Assembly: GCA_002946415.1 (NCBI GenBank) | Contig: NJPS01000067.1 | Location: 682,001-746,000 of the forward strand | DNA length: 64,000 nt | Reading direction: 5' to 3' | Source of the DNA: Rutstroemia sp. NJR-2017a BVV2 | Taxonomy: Eukaryota > Ascomycota > Leotiomycetes > Helotiales > Rutstroemiaceae | Part shown: positions 33,284 through 44,126 of the stretch, one piece after another | Layout: the number at the start of each line of letters is the position of its first letter | How positions within the stretch are numbered: position 1 is the stretch's first letter | Position numbers and translations under genes: made by a program | The notes under the pieces: model-generated | Told to the model about the DNA's origin: nothing | Database searches by the model: none | What the model saw: the letters and a program-made list of their open reading frames with translations, nothing else

Positions 33284-34726
33284 CTTTTCTTTTCCTTTCC
33301 GGTTTTGGTTGGATTGGGTTTGTGCGAGGGCGATTGGGTTGTGTGAGTGGAGTATGTGATTGAATATCGCGAGTATGACTGATTGAAAAGTGAGAGGCAA
33401 ATCCTATCCTCCCCAAACAAATCCGATTCGATTCGATTTGCACAACTCGATCCAGATCAAAACTTTATCCCCTCGTCGGTCGCAGAAATCCACAGTCGAT
33501 ATATAACCAGAAAACAACACCTCTTCAAGGAGAGAAAATTCCAACCACCAAACAAACAATCAGACCGTCGTTATCAGAGCTTTTTTAAATTTTAATGTGG
33601 AGCAAGTGAAGTGGAGTTGGAAGTTGTGGTTAAGTTTTTTTTGCGGAGAAAACGGCCGCGCAGGCGCTAGATTTGGCGCTTACTTACACGCTCGGACGAT
33701 TTTCTTTGTATAAAGTTGGTTTAGCTTATCTGCTTTATTCACATCTCACAGAGCAGAGCAGCCAGAATCAAGATACCAAGTTCAGAATAACAAGCAAGTA
33801 AGTATAATAATATCATGTTTCTCATTCAATTCATATATAATAAAATCACAATTCCAACTCAACCACCCACCACACGGTCTCCCCCTAGCAAACGGACTTC
33901 CTCTTTCATCATCCCTTCCCTCCATATACGCAGCACAGCACAGCACATCACCACCTCCTCATCCCGCGGTACAGTTTAACCCCACGTCAGAAGTTGCGTT
34001 TTCCAAGCCCGCACCCAGCGGTCGACGACGAGAGCGAGGTCCAAAGTACACAATACAGCACAAAGTAACCCCTATCTCCACGCATGTATTCTCATCCCAT
34101 CTCACCTCATCTCATCACACTCAAACAGACAAAATCCAGCAATATCAATCAGACCAAGCAACGAACAAGCAGAACCACAATCCAGGAAATTCGTAAAAAA
34201 AGTTATCATATATCATCATACCAATTAAAAGCAGGATCAATAATCCAAATATCGTTAATCTTAATCCTAAGCAAACGAATAAATCTCTCCTCTCGATACT
34301 ATTCGCATAACCCGTCATCTCATCACAGCAACTGAAAAAAGTGAGACAAGGTAAAAGAATAAATTTGGAATAACAAACAAGCCCGCTTGCTTTGCATTTT
34401 CCAAGTAGAAGTAAAGAGTTAAAAGAATAACAGACGTAGCCGTCCGCGTTACAGAGATGCAAAAGCCGGTACCAAAAAGAATTATCATCCGCGTCATAAT
34501 ACATAATAACATTCGTAGTAGGATCCCATTCCGTATTCGTTCAATCCGATCCGTCCGTCCTAAAGGGAAAAAAGAAGTCGTAACCAAATATCCCCGCTTC
34601 TATAATAAGTGATTCGTAGCAAGTCGTCCAAGTCGTTCGTTATTTTTTCCACCCGGGTATATTTTTCTCATTAGCATGCCTTTTTTCCATCGTTCTAATA
34701 TCGTACTGTCTCTCGAGAGGAGATCC
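33284..34726. other. Intergenic, no gene seen
   Basis: Holds the promoter of the small basic protein and the 3' flank of the large disordered protein. A CAGCA-type short repeat occurs near 33940-33955. Short ORFs at 34084-34587 look like chance frames in AT-rich sequence. Confidence 0.5.
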
Positions 34727-37700
34727 TTAGATAACGTTCCTCTTTGAATCTAAAACTTCATCCACACCGTTTCTCAATCCTCGGGGACTACTGATTGTAG
34801 CCCTCAGTCTCGCATTTCTCTGTTCTTTTCTTCTCTCACTGATCTTCTTGCCCAATCCTTTCAGGCCCACATACTCAATTCTCAATCCAAGACCTGGAAT
34901 GGTATGGATACGACCCCTGTTTCCTTCTTTGAAGCCATGTCCGAACTCGCCTTCTTTTGGTTCATAGAAATGTCTCTCTCTAGCTTCTCTCCTCAGTGTA
35001 TTGTTGCTCCTTTGCTTCACTACTCTCAAGTTACCACTTGGAGATCTTCTCATTGTCTTTCGATCGATTGGTACTTCATAGTAATCGTTGTTGTAAGAAA
35101 GTGGTAAGATTGCGAAAGTACGCTTCAATCGACCGCTAAAGCTGCGCTTAGGTGCTGCTGGCCTATGTCCTGAACTTACATATGTCTCAGGGAAGTCATC
35201 TTCCTCGTCGGAATCATTGTCTTCTAAATCATCCCAGAAGTTCGCAGGCCTCCAGAATGGATGTAATTTGCTATCATCAGCAGGTTGGTCTAGAACGGAT
35301 GGATAGTGAGTGGTGGGATTTGCCTCCGGTTTAGACGTCTGAGTAGACATGTCCTTACGGCGAGCGCTAAGTGAAAATGCTCGGCTCAACAAACCGGATT
35401 CAGGAATGATAACCTCAGAATAACGACGGTTACTTAAGGCTCGGCGAATAGAAAATGCCCTCTTTGGTCTGTCTGAGGTTGATGGACGATCATCGAGATC
35501 TTCATCTAGTAGTCGGGTATTAAAGTCAAACCCCAATTGGCGCTCGGCGTAAGCTCCAGGTGAAAGCTCTGAGGGGGTAGGGGGAATGAATTTGATCGCA
35601 GGCGGCTCGGGAGGAGCACGCGGGTTTTGCAGTGGTGAATCGACACCATCTGAATTGTGAGTGGGCTGTGACGGCGTCATCGGGTCATCCATGTTTTGGA
35701 CATTAAGTTCTACGACTGGTTGATGCGTAATCAGCCGTCTGAGAGCTAGAGGCTGAGGTTCGGGTTCAGGGTCGACTTTGGATGCAACAATATGTGGCTC
35801 CGATTCAAGTTGCTTATGGATGACTCTCCATGATTTGTTCTGATGTGGAATGATTGAAACAGCCATAGCTTGAGAAATCTCAGCCGTTGTTCCAATAGTC
35901 CCCGTCGTCTCATATGAAGCTTGTGAAAATGGTGTAACCTGTGTTGAACGTCTATTGCTGAAGAATGGATCACCGCTATGGTCAACATACAATCGGGCAC
36001 TGTGTGGTTCGGGGTCCTTCTCAGAACTCGATGGACGTAGTATCTTTACAGGTTCTGGTTTGGGTTTTTGCTTTTCCTGTAACGCATTGTGAGCCTTGAG
36101 ACTCTCTGCAGTTAACGATCCCGCTCGTGACGTATTTCGGCTCGTTGGTGCAGAGAGTGACGATTTGCGAGTTGGTATGCTAGGAGGATAATCTATTGTC
36201 CGTACAGAGTTGCTAGATCCTGCAGACTCAGACAAGGTACGCTTTTTCATTTGGGGACGAGCATCAAAGTATCCCGGCTCGTTGAACTTGGATGATTGAG
36301 ACAGGGGTGCCGATTGTAAAGACATGCTTCTCTTGGTCTTTCGGCTGCTGGTAGATCGGAGAGAAGGTGGCTTTGAGTCGTGGGCTGATGAGATACGGTC
36401 TGGAATAACAACGACAGGAATTCCTCCTTCGCGTATGACTTTGCGGCGCGACTTTGAAGAGGTCGTACTCAAAGTAGCATTAGATGCTAAGCTCTGATCT
36501 CGTCTCTCAGGAATTCGGTCATCTCTGTGCACCAAACGATGGCGTCTCACACTTGATACCTCAGATGGGGCAGTGGAACCTATCGTGGATTGGTCCGAGC
36601 CAAAATCTCTTAGACCGAACTGCTTCTTCGTATGTCGTAAAGTTCGTCTACGTTGTGCCGGTGCGTCAACCACCATCGCTTCAACAACTGTAGAAGTTGT
36701 GGAGCGACCAGACATTGTAGAGAATCGCCTATTGTCGGGGACTACAGGCGAATCTACGTCTTTTGCCATTCTCGGCCATGTGCCGCTCTTCGAAGTCGGC
36801 TCTGTTATATCTCGTTTCAACCGTCTGTGCCCACTGCCTTCATGAAGGGGCAATTTTCTAACCGCGTTCGTAGCTTGAGTTGGCAAAACCAAATTGTTTT
36901 CCACTACTTCATCTTGCACCCCATCTTGTTCATTCGGCTGATCTCTGTGGCGGGTTTTTCGCACCGTAACATTCCTCATAAGATTATCATCCCATTCCCG
37001 TTCCACCTCGCTAGCATCGTCATTTGAGTGGCTTGCCCATTCCCCGTCGAAAACCACAAATTCATCCCGGGAAATAACAGCTTTTGGTTTTGGGGTTGCA
37101 GACCCTTCGCCGTCAGACTCGAGTCCCAAGCCTAGTCCTATCTCCTTGCGCTTCACCGACCTTCCTTCGCTTTTAGACACTTCGGATTCGGAGATTCGCG
37201 CGGAGGGTAATCGTGGACGAACAGTCGAAGCCTCATCATCATCCGCATCGGACGCGTAGGGAGTTTCCGGGGCTGTCCTAAATGAATCCGCCCGCGAGGA
37301 GGGATAGCGTGAGTTTATTGTTGGTCGAGATGTAAGTGGTGGCATAGCGCGAGGAGGTGTAACATCTGGAGTGGGCGGGCTTTTCTGGATCGGTGGTGTA
37401 CTCGGCGTCGAGACGGAGAGGGCATCATTGACTGACGTGAGCTCGATCTTGGGGGGAGGAACGACGATGCTTTGGGTTTCGGACGATTGACGCGAATGTG
37501 CGGGAGGCGTAGGTGGCAGGCCGGGAGCACCAATCCTCCTTTTGGATTTATGCTTTAACACGCGCGGGCTTGAGGTTTCCGCCGTAGGTATAGATGCTAG
37601 GTCGGAATCTACACTGGCGGTAGCTGCAAGGTTTGGGAGAGCCGATATAGAGAACACGCCCGAATTTCGATTTTCTCGAGGGTGAGGCAGGATTTTGTGC

Positions 37701-37807
37701 CGCTTCAGCAGTGTTGTTCCAACATGATGGGCTCCATTCTGAGCATCCAAGGAGCTCCCCGGCTCTCGGGCCGGCATTTTGAGCCAGTTCGTCTGTGTTA
37801 AAAGCAT
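34727..37807 (-). CDS. Large disordered Ser/Arg/Pro-rich fungal protein
   Basis: Single open frame of 1026 codons. The ATG at 37807 could be the start; the next Met, at 37777 (MPAREPGSSLD), is also plausible, and a TTTTAACACAG sequence between them could even be an acceptor of an unseen upstream exon. Most of the chain is low-complexity with basic Ser-rich clusters (RRKVIREGG, SRKTKRSMSL) and Pro-rich parts (PGLPPTPP, KFIPPTPSELSPG), typical of phosphorylated scaffold or cell-polarity proteins. Towards the C-terminus, ordered-looking patches appear: DDSKLHPFWRPANFWDDLED, KRTFAILPLSYNNDYYEVP and IHTIPGLGLRIEYVGLKGLG. These resemble conserved boxes of uncharacterised Pezizomycotina proteins. 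No enzyme motif or membrane segment is seen. Function unknown. Confidence 0.85.
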   Translation of the reverse strand: MLLTQTNWLKMPAREPGSSLDAQNGAHHVGTTLLKRHKILPHPRENRNSGVFSISALPNLAATASVDSDLASIPTAETSSPRVLKHKSKRRIGAPGLPPTPPAHSRQSSETQSIVVPPPKIELTSVNDALSVSTPSTPPIQKSPPTPDVTPPRAMPPLTSRPTINSRYPSSRADSFRTAPETPYASDADDDEASTVRPRLPSARISESEVSKSEGRSVKRKEIGLGLGLESDGEGSATPKPKAVISRDEFVVFDGEWASHSNDDASEVEREWDDNLMRNVTVRKTRHRDQPNEQDGVQDEVVENNLVLPTQATNAVRKLPLHEGSGHRRLKRDITEPTSKSGTWPRMAKDVDSPVVPDNRRFSTMSGRSTTSTVVEAMVVDAPAQRRRTLRHTKKQFGLRDFGSDQSTIGSTAPSEVSSVRRHRLVHRDDRIPERRDQSLASNATLSTTSSKSRRKVIREGGIPVVVIPDRISSAHDSKPPSLRSTSSRKTKRSMSLQSAPLSQSSKFNEPGYFDARPQMKKRTLSESAGSSNSVRTIDYPPSIPTRKSSLSAPTSRNTSRAGSLTAESLKAHNALQEKQKPKPEPVKILRPSSSEKDPEPHSARLYVDHSGDPFFSNRRSTQVTPFSQASYETTGTIGTTAEISQAMAVSIIPHQNKSWRVIHKQLESEPHIVASKVDPEPEPQPLALRRLITHQPVVELNVQNMDDPMTPSQPTHNSDGVDSPLQNPRAPPEPPAIKFIPPTPSELSPGAYAERQLGFDFNTRLLDEDLDDRPSTSDRPKRAFSIRRALSNRRYSEVIIPESGLLSRAFSLSARRKDMSTQTSKPEANPTTHYPSVLDQPADDSKLHPFWRPANFWDDLEDNDSDEEDDFPETYVSSGHRPAAPKRSFSGRLKRTFAILPLSYNNDYYEVPIDRKTMRRSPSGNLRVVKQRSNNTLRREARERHFYEPKEGEFGHGFKEGNRGRIHTIPGLGLRIEYVGLKGLGKKISERRKEQRNARLRATISSPRGLRNGVDEVLDSKRNVI

Positions 37808-37990
37808 TCAAGATGATTAGGAGTAGGCTCTAGAAAATTGAATGGAACCTGGTGGGATAGGCAAGTCTGTTGAGTATTTGTCTAATAGAGCGGCATTTCA
37901 CACAGTGAAGATGATCGGTACATTGCATGAAATACGGGTGTCCTCGTGGTGTCGCTTGATACAGAGTCGCAAGCTGGCAGGTAGGCAGCT

Positions 37991-38014
37991 GGCAGTTGGC
38001 AGTTGGCAGTTGGC
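37991..38014. repeat. 7-bp tandem repeat (GGCAGTT)n
   Basis: Three copies of GGCAGTT plus a partial copy, with degenerate GGCAAA units continuing to about 38040. Microsatellite-like, in the upstream region of the disordered-protein gene. Confidence 0.8.
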
Positions 38015-39138
38015 AAAATGGCAAACGACAAACGGCAAATAACAGGTTGATTGCGAGCGGCCAGTCGTGGGAAGTCGTGAATTAAAAATTTTGCATGCTG
38101 AAAAGTTACTGAGGACGAAGTATAATGCAACAAGGAAAAAAGATCGTAAATCGTGGCGTCCGCTGGAAGACGAGATCAGCTCCTGCGGTGTATTTAGGTG
38201 GGAAGATTCTATTGAATTTTTTCTGGTGCTGGTGCTACCTTTCGACGGGATGCGAATTAGTGGTCAGTGTCAGTGTCAATGTCAGTCAGTGTACTCGTAG
38301 ACTTTGCAGGTAGTAGGTGGTTCAGGTGGTTCGAGAGCTGCACGGAGCCTCTGGCCAGGTGTGTTTTGATGGAGACCAACAGCGCGTTGGCTCTGCGAGT
38401 CTGCGACGAGTCGTATCGTAAAAGTGTTGTAAGGCGACAAGTAGCTGAAGGAAGGATTTTTCCTTTGGGTCGGGTACCAGATCAGAATGCGAGGTGCCTG
38501 ATCGTCAGAAATGACAGTGTCAATTAGGCGGTTCTGAGTTGTGGGAATCTGTCGCAAAGATTCGCAGTGCTGGGTGCAGGTGCATTTGGAGGTTGCAGAA
38601 GAGCTAGAACAAAAGACAAAACAGTAGCGGAGAGAGCTTGCGAGCGATTTCGTTTGTGCTCTGCACCTGCGGAGTGGGAAATAGGGTCGGAGAACTGGAC
38701 TCTCGACGGCGATTGGTGGGAGGAATTGCAGCGCGCTCTGCTACTGTACGGAGTAGAGTCACTGCAGCAAGCTGGAAGCTGGAAATGTACAAGTACGGGC
38801 TTCAGGGCTCCATCTACTAGAGTGCAACGTTGGGAGAGGCTGGAGGGCTTGGGGTCCTTGGGGGGCTCGACGGGGCTCGATGGGGGATTAACTCTTGGCC
38901 AGGAAGGCCAGGATGGCAAGGATGGCAAAGAAGCGGAACTTTTGATGTCACTGGCCAGTCAGACGTAGCTAAGCTGGCTTTCCTGAGTCTTTCTGAATTG
39001 GCAAACCCCATCGCCGACTCAGAGCAAATCAGGTTTTTCACAAGAGGACACACACGTCGAAATTTGGTCGGAATAGTGGGCAGACGAAGCTCAAACCGAT
39101 GTTTCTAATTGAAAATAGGAAGGCAGAGCTGCATTTTT

Positions 39139-39178
39139 GCCTGCATCTTGCCTGCATCTTTCCTGCATCTTCCTGCAT
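39139..39178. repeat. CCTGCATCTT tandem repeat
   Basis: Three full copies of CCTGCATCTT separated by single bases (39140, 39151, 39162), then a partial copy CCTGCAT ending at 39178. Short tandem repeat in non-coding sequence. Confidence 0.8.
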
Positions 39179-41261
39179 ACATTCGTAACAGATTTCCTAA
39201 CCCTCGAGCCAATAGGATTGCCACATGGCGATTGGCCCGATGCCGACTCCAGATGCTGCAAAGCTGGGTGGTTGGTGGTCGACTGTGATAGGAAGCCTTT
39301 CGATGCTTGACTGCATGATGCTTTTCCAGCTTGAGCGTGACGCTCGAGACATTTAAAGGTGGGCGAAGGGAAAAAGGAAAGGGTGGAACAAAGTGGTCGG
39401 AGAAGCAGAAAAAGGAAGCAGGAAGGAAGGGAGAAGAGCAAAAATGGCAAAAATGGAGGTGGCTAGCAGATAAGCCCGAATCCTCCTCCTTGGATTTGGG
39501 AATATATAGATTCAGCTAAACTATTCCCAGGTGAACTACTCCAACGGCTCCAGGCACAGTCCAGCATTCCGTACAATCCAGTACAATACACAATACAGTA
39601 TCTGCAACGGATGAACTGTGAATATCTGACCTTACTTTTACCCACCAAGCAGCCGTTAATCTGACTGCTTCCGCCCGCGGACCTCTTCGCCCCGTCTTTC
39701 CACAACTTCTTCAACTCTCCAGTGCCTACTATGCTTCCTTCTCCTTTTGTCTATACATGTCAAGATGCTTACTGGCTACGACAATGATACTGGTCCGGTC
39801 GCCCAAGATCATGCTAGTTTCCGGGGAGCACGGGAAGCACGACAGACACTTAGACACACAAGTAAGTTACTTTCGCACTACTCGGTCTGTTGCAGGCGTG
39901 CAGCCATTGTACTGTATCGCCGTCCTATGATACCGGCCTTCTGCGCGACCGACCTATTGTCCATTGTTCTCAGAGCTGCTCTCTTACAATCAGGCATGTA
40001 CCCCGTAGTAAGCAGGTGCTTGCGAGGCTGGTAGGGAACCACGTGTTGCGAACCCAAACATCTTTGGCATCTTTGGCAGATACGTCACTCGATGCTTATG
40101 CTGCCGCTCTAAGGGAGAAGCGCGGCTGCTTTATGTGAACCGACCGGTACTCTGTGTCTCGCTTGTCCTTGTTCCAGATCCCAGATTCCCGATTCCTTTT
40201 TCTAGATTCGCGGAGTTCCGGACGTCTCTACTGCTATCAGACTGCACTATTAGAAATTTTACTCTCAGATTTATTTTGCTATGTGATAGATAGATAATCT
40301 TACAACTAACTCGGGTCTCCTGGGTCAGTTAACGACGATCAGCCTTACCTAGTTGACGTCCGAGAACGCTTCTGAATGAATATCTTGTGGTTTCGTACAC
40401 ATTATCACCGATACACTCCCAAAGCGATATCTCGCCGCTCACCCTCACCTCGGCGTTTGAGAATTATGCGGGCGTGCTGCCGCTCTCAATCGCATTACCT
40501 GCCGCTATTACCATTCTGAATTGAGAATTGTGAATTAAGTTATGAATTACCATTTATGCTTACTCACCCCCGCTGGCCGCTTTAGCTACCCACCCAGATC
40601 GCGCATGCTGCTTTCCGTACCCCTCGTTCCGATAAAGCTCCTACAAACTTATCTCCTTATCAAAAAGCTATCAATATCGATTACCTCACTGCCCGCAGCA
40701 TACGAGTAAAACCAATTCCATTGCAAATACTTGACATTCATCACAACTTCGTCATTATCAATCGTCAAGCTTTCACTATCAGATCACATCCAATGGAACC
40801 CTTGTTCTTCCCCGGCCATACCTTACGAGAAAGGTATCAATCATCGCATACAAAGTGCTCGAGATTCTTTATCTCCATCCGGATGGTGATCCTCTAGGAC
40901 TTTTCTAAGTTCCTGCAGTCGCAGCAAAGAAGACCAATGCTTCGACTTTAGTCTCCGTTTACCTAACAGGAACAATAACAATGCATACAAGAAATAATGC
41001 TATTATTCATGCAATGCCCTCATCTCATACAATTGCTGGCCGGTCCTGATAACCATCATGACAAAGTTATTTCCATCTTTCTGTGACAGGATAAGATCAC
41101 ACAATTCCAGTCCCATTGACCTATGATATTGGTCAATTCGGCCGGTAGTGCATTGAAGCAATGCCAACACAACACATCCATAAAAAGGTTCTGATGCCTC
41201 TTGGATGAGAGGTTTGTTTCTTCTCGTTCTTCATCCATATCCTTCTCTTTTCGCATCCAGC

Positions 41262-42773
41262 ATGTATACCAACGTCCTCACCGTCGCCGCCCTGGCTGCC
41301 GGTGCGCTTGCCCATGGAGACCATGCAGGCCAAGTTCCAATCGCTGGACCGCACAAGGCCTTGTGGTATAACACTCTGCCAGGAGATGGCGGAACTCAAG
41401 TATGTCCGTGTGAGAATCGCCAATGGATGTCAACTAAACAAACCATAGGCCGATTCCGTGTTCTCCGGTATCTCGACATTCGGTCGTCTCCCATACTCTC
41501 CATGTTTGGCAACCGATGATGTGAAATATGACATTGCATTCATTGGTACGTCTTCTACCTTTTATATATTCTCAAGTGTCCATCAAGGTGTTTGTGCGCT
41601 AATACCAGTGCAGGTGCCCCATTCGATACTGGAACTTCTTACAGACCAGGAGCTCGCTTCGGCCCCTCTGGTATCCGACAAGGTTCTCGTCGTCTCAATC
41701 TCTAGTACGTCTCCATGTCAGACATACACTGATACACCCTCTTTGGTATGCATAGGCTCACGTAGGATTGGATTCAGCGGAGGATACAACGTTCCCCTCG
41801 AGACAAACCCGTTCAACAGCTGGGCTACAGTCATTGACTGTGGAGACATTCCAGTCACCTCGTATGTCGCACCTCTTCCGTTGTCGCCCAGCACAAACTA
41901 ATGTTCTGGTTTTCGTACAGATACGACAACACCTGGGCGCTCCACCAGATTGAAGAAGGACACAACTCGATTCTATCTCGTGCTCCTGCAACCGACGCGA
42001 AGAAGCTTGGACCTGCGAAACACGGCAAGACCCTTCCTCGAGTAATCACCCTTGGCGGTGACCACACCATCACCCTCCCACTTCTCCGCTCCATCAACCG
42101 TGCATATGGTCCCGTCTCCGTCATCCACTTCGACTCTCATCTTGACACATGGAAGCCAAAGGTATTCGGAGGCAGCCCATCCAAAGTCGCCTCTATCAAC
42201 CACGGCACCTACTTCTACCACGCAGCGCAAGAAGGTCTTCTTGCCAACGACACCAACATCCATGCCGGAATCCGCACTACCTTGAGTGGACCCAGTGACT
42301 ACGAGAACGATGGATACTGCGGTTTCGAGATCGTCGAAGCAAGAGAGATCGATACCATCGGCATGGATGGCATCATCAAGAAGATCAGAGACCGTGTCGG
42401 TTTGGAGAAGCCAGTCTATCTCTCCATTGACATCGATACTCTTGACCCAGCCTGTAAGTCCCCTGAACTCAACTTCCATCTCAAGGTACCTAACTTAACA
42501 ACTAACCACCCCCTAGTCGCCCCCGCAACCGGTACCCCTGAAACCGGCGGCTGGTCCACCCGCGAACTGCGCACCATTCTCCGTGGCTTGGAAGGCATCA
42601 ACTTGATCGCAGCGGACATCGTCGAGGTTGCGCCTGCGTACGATACTAATGCTGAGCACACTACTATGGCGGCTGCGGATGCGCTGTACGAGGTTATGAG
42701 TTTGATGGTTAAGAAGGGGCCGTTGAGTAATATGATGAAGGATAAGGAGATTGAGGAGAAGACTGAGATGTAG
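41262..42773 (+). CDS. Secreted agmatinase-family ureohydrolase
   Basis: Six exons, 41262-41399, 41449-41545, 41614-41704, 41778-41861, 41921-42453 and 42517-42773; introns 49-73 nt; 399 aa. A signal peptide (MYTNVLTVAALAAGALA) comes first. The ureohydrolase fold is complete: FDTGTSYRPGARFGPSGIR, LNLYGGYNVPLETNP, TLGGDHTIT with His185, HFDSHLD with Asp208/His210/Asp212, and SIDIDTLDPA with Asp307/Asp309. These six ligands bind the two Mn ions that hydrolyse a guanidino compound to urea. TGTPETGGWSTRELRTIL matches agmatinase/guanidinobutyrase. Intron 3 must end at 41777; using the nearer AG at 41765 creates an in-frame TAG. An extracellular enzyme would act on host- or environment-derived agmatine or guanidino acids. 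The exact substrate is unproven. Confidence 0.93.
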
Positions 42774-44126
42774 ATGGTTGGCTGGTATGTGGTCTTGGAA
42801 TGGAATGGGATGGGATATCTTTAGTTGGGTGGAAAGAATTGTGGTAGATGGATGAATGAATGATAGATATGATTACATGAAAGAAAATTCTTTACACGTC
42901 TCGATGTCTGCGGTCATCCGGAAGTACTATACTTGTTGATGGATGATTTTGATGTGAAGAAAATATATTTTCTTTTCCAGCCCTTATTTGTTTTTCCCGA
43001 TGTCCTACCGATGACCTTGGCGTGCACCTGTAAGAATTCAATAGCCACGCGCCTATCCCTAAACCTCGCTGATCGTAGAAAAAGTATTTCTTGCGACAGT
43101 CGTATCGTGTGAAGTCGCACGATTTACATTGTGGTGGTCTCTCTATTGTGCTGAGCTCGAGGGAAAAAGGTTACAGTAAGCAAGTCAAGTGAAGGAATTT
43201 CTCGGACCTGTGGTGGAGAGAATGAGCGGCCTAGGTTGCGAATTTTGATGGCGATTGTTTATTTATACTGATAGTTTTAATAAAGAAGACAACTCTCCGG
43301 TTGCTTCTGTGTAGCGTTGAACCAGACGAGCTCAGGGTGGTTTATGCGGGAATGTTGATGGAAATATCTGCATGAGATGGAGAGATACCACCATGTGGTA
43401 ACGACGGACAGACAGTAAGACGTTTAATATACAACTTTCTGGAAGCCAGAAACTCCCCTGTGTGGTGTAGTTACTCACATACTTTTCTTTCCCTCGGCTG
43501 CTTTGTTGTTTTTAGGTTGTGTATCTACGGTTGTGGCTCGCAATGTTGTCTAGCCAGGCTGCTGATCTAGATACCTATGTAAGACAGATAATGGTCTGTG
43601 CCAAAGGTACCCTTTGGTCTGATTCACGCAGTAGTCATGACAAAAGATGGTTGTAGTAACCATTTTTTCAGGAAGAGAATGGTAGGGGAGGTGATGAATA
43701 GGGCTTGACGGTCACTAGTGGTCTGTCTGCATGAGAATCCAGCTAGCCACCGTGAGAGATTAACAGGATGACTTCGTCTCGCTAGCAGCCATTTGATCTT
43801 GCTGGTCAACGTGGCAATTTCGTAAGGGTTAATATTAGCCAATCCGAAGCCAGTTGAATTGGTTAGGTTAGTTGGGTATAAGTGCCTTACTCCTATACAA
43901 ACACTTATCAACATCGCAAGATAAGTGAAAGACATTGTCAATTGCAGCAAAGGGAAGTCATGTTCAGATATTCATCTTGCGAGAAGCACATATACTGCTA
44001 TTCGAAACGAGTGTTTTGACCTATGTGTTCTATGGTTCTACCTCAAGCTGGCATCAGGTGTACGCTGTGCTTCGAATTCTTTTCCTCTTCTTACTCCAGA
44101 CCAATCTCTTTCATTTCACTTTTGTG
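42774..44126. other. Intergenic; 3' flank of first array gene
   Basis: No gene supported. From about 43490 the sequence resembles the region downstream of the next array gene (near 45945-46190), marking one end of a segmental duplication. Confidence 0.55.

Larger units (their letters stand above)
37808..41261. other. Long repeat-rich intergenic region
   Basis: 3.4 kb without a supported gene. It holds the upstream region of the disordered-protein gene and the promoter of the agmatinase-like gene. Short tandem repeats occur at 37991-38014 and 39139-39178, and a GT/CA-type TCAGTG repeat near 38262-38290. ORF 38567-38968 (plus) is low-complexity Gly/Arg/Glu-rich and not supported. A CATAAAAAGG element at about 41179-41188 may be the TATA-like box of the downstream gene. 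Confidence 0.5.

Noticed and set aside
38567..38968. 133-codon plus-strand ORF
   Set aside because: Low-complexity Gly/Leu/Glu composition with simple repeats; overlapping ORFs in several frames and no motif.
41705..41765. Shorter intron 3 in the agmatinase-like gene
   Set aside because: Ending the intron at the AG of 41764-41765 creates an in-frame TAG, whereas 41777 restores the family motif LYGGYNVPL.
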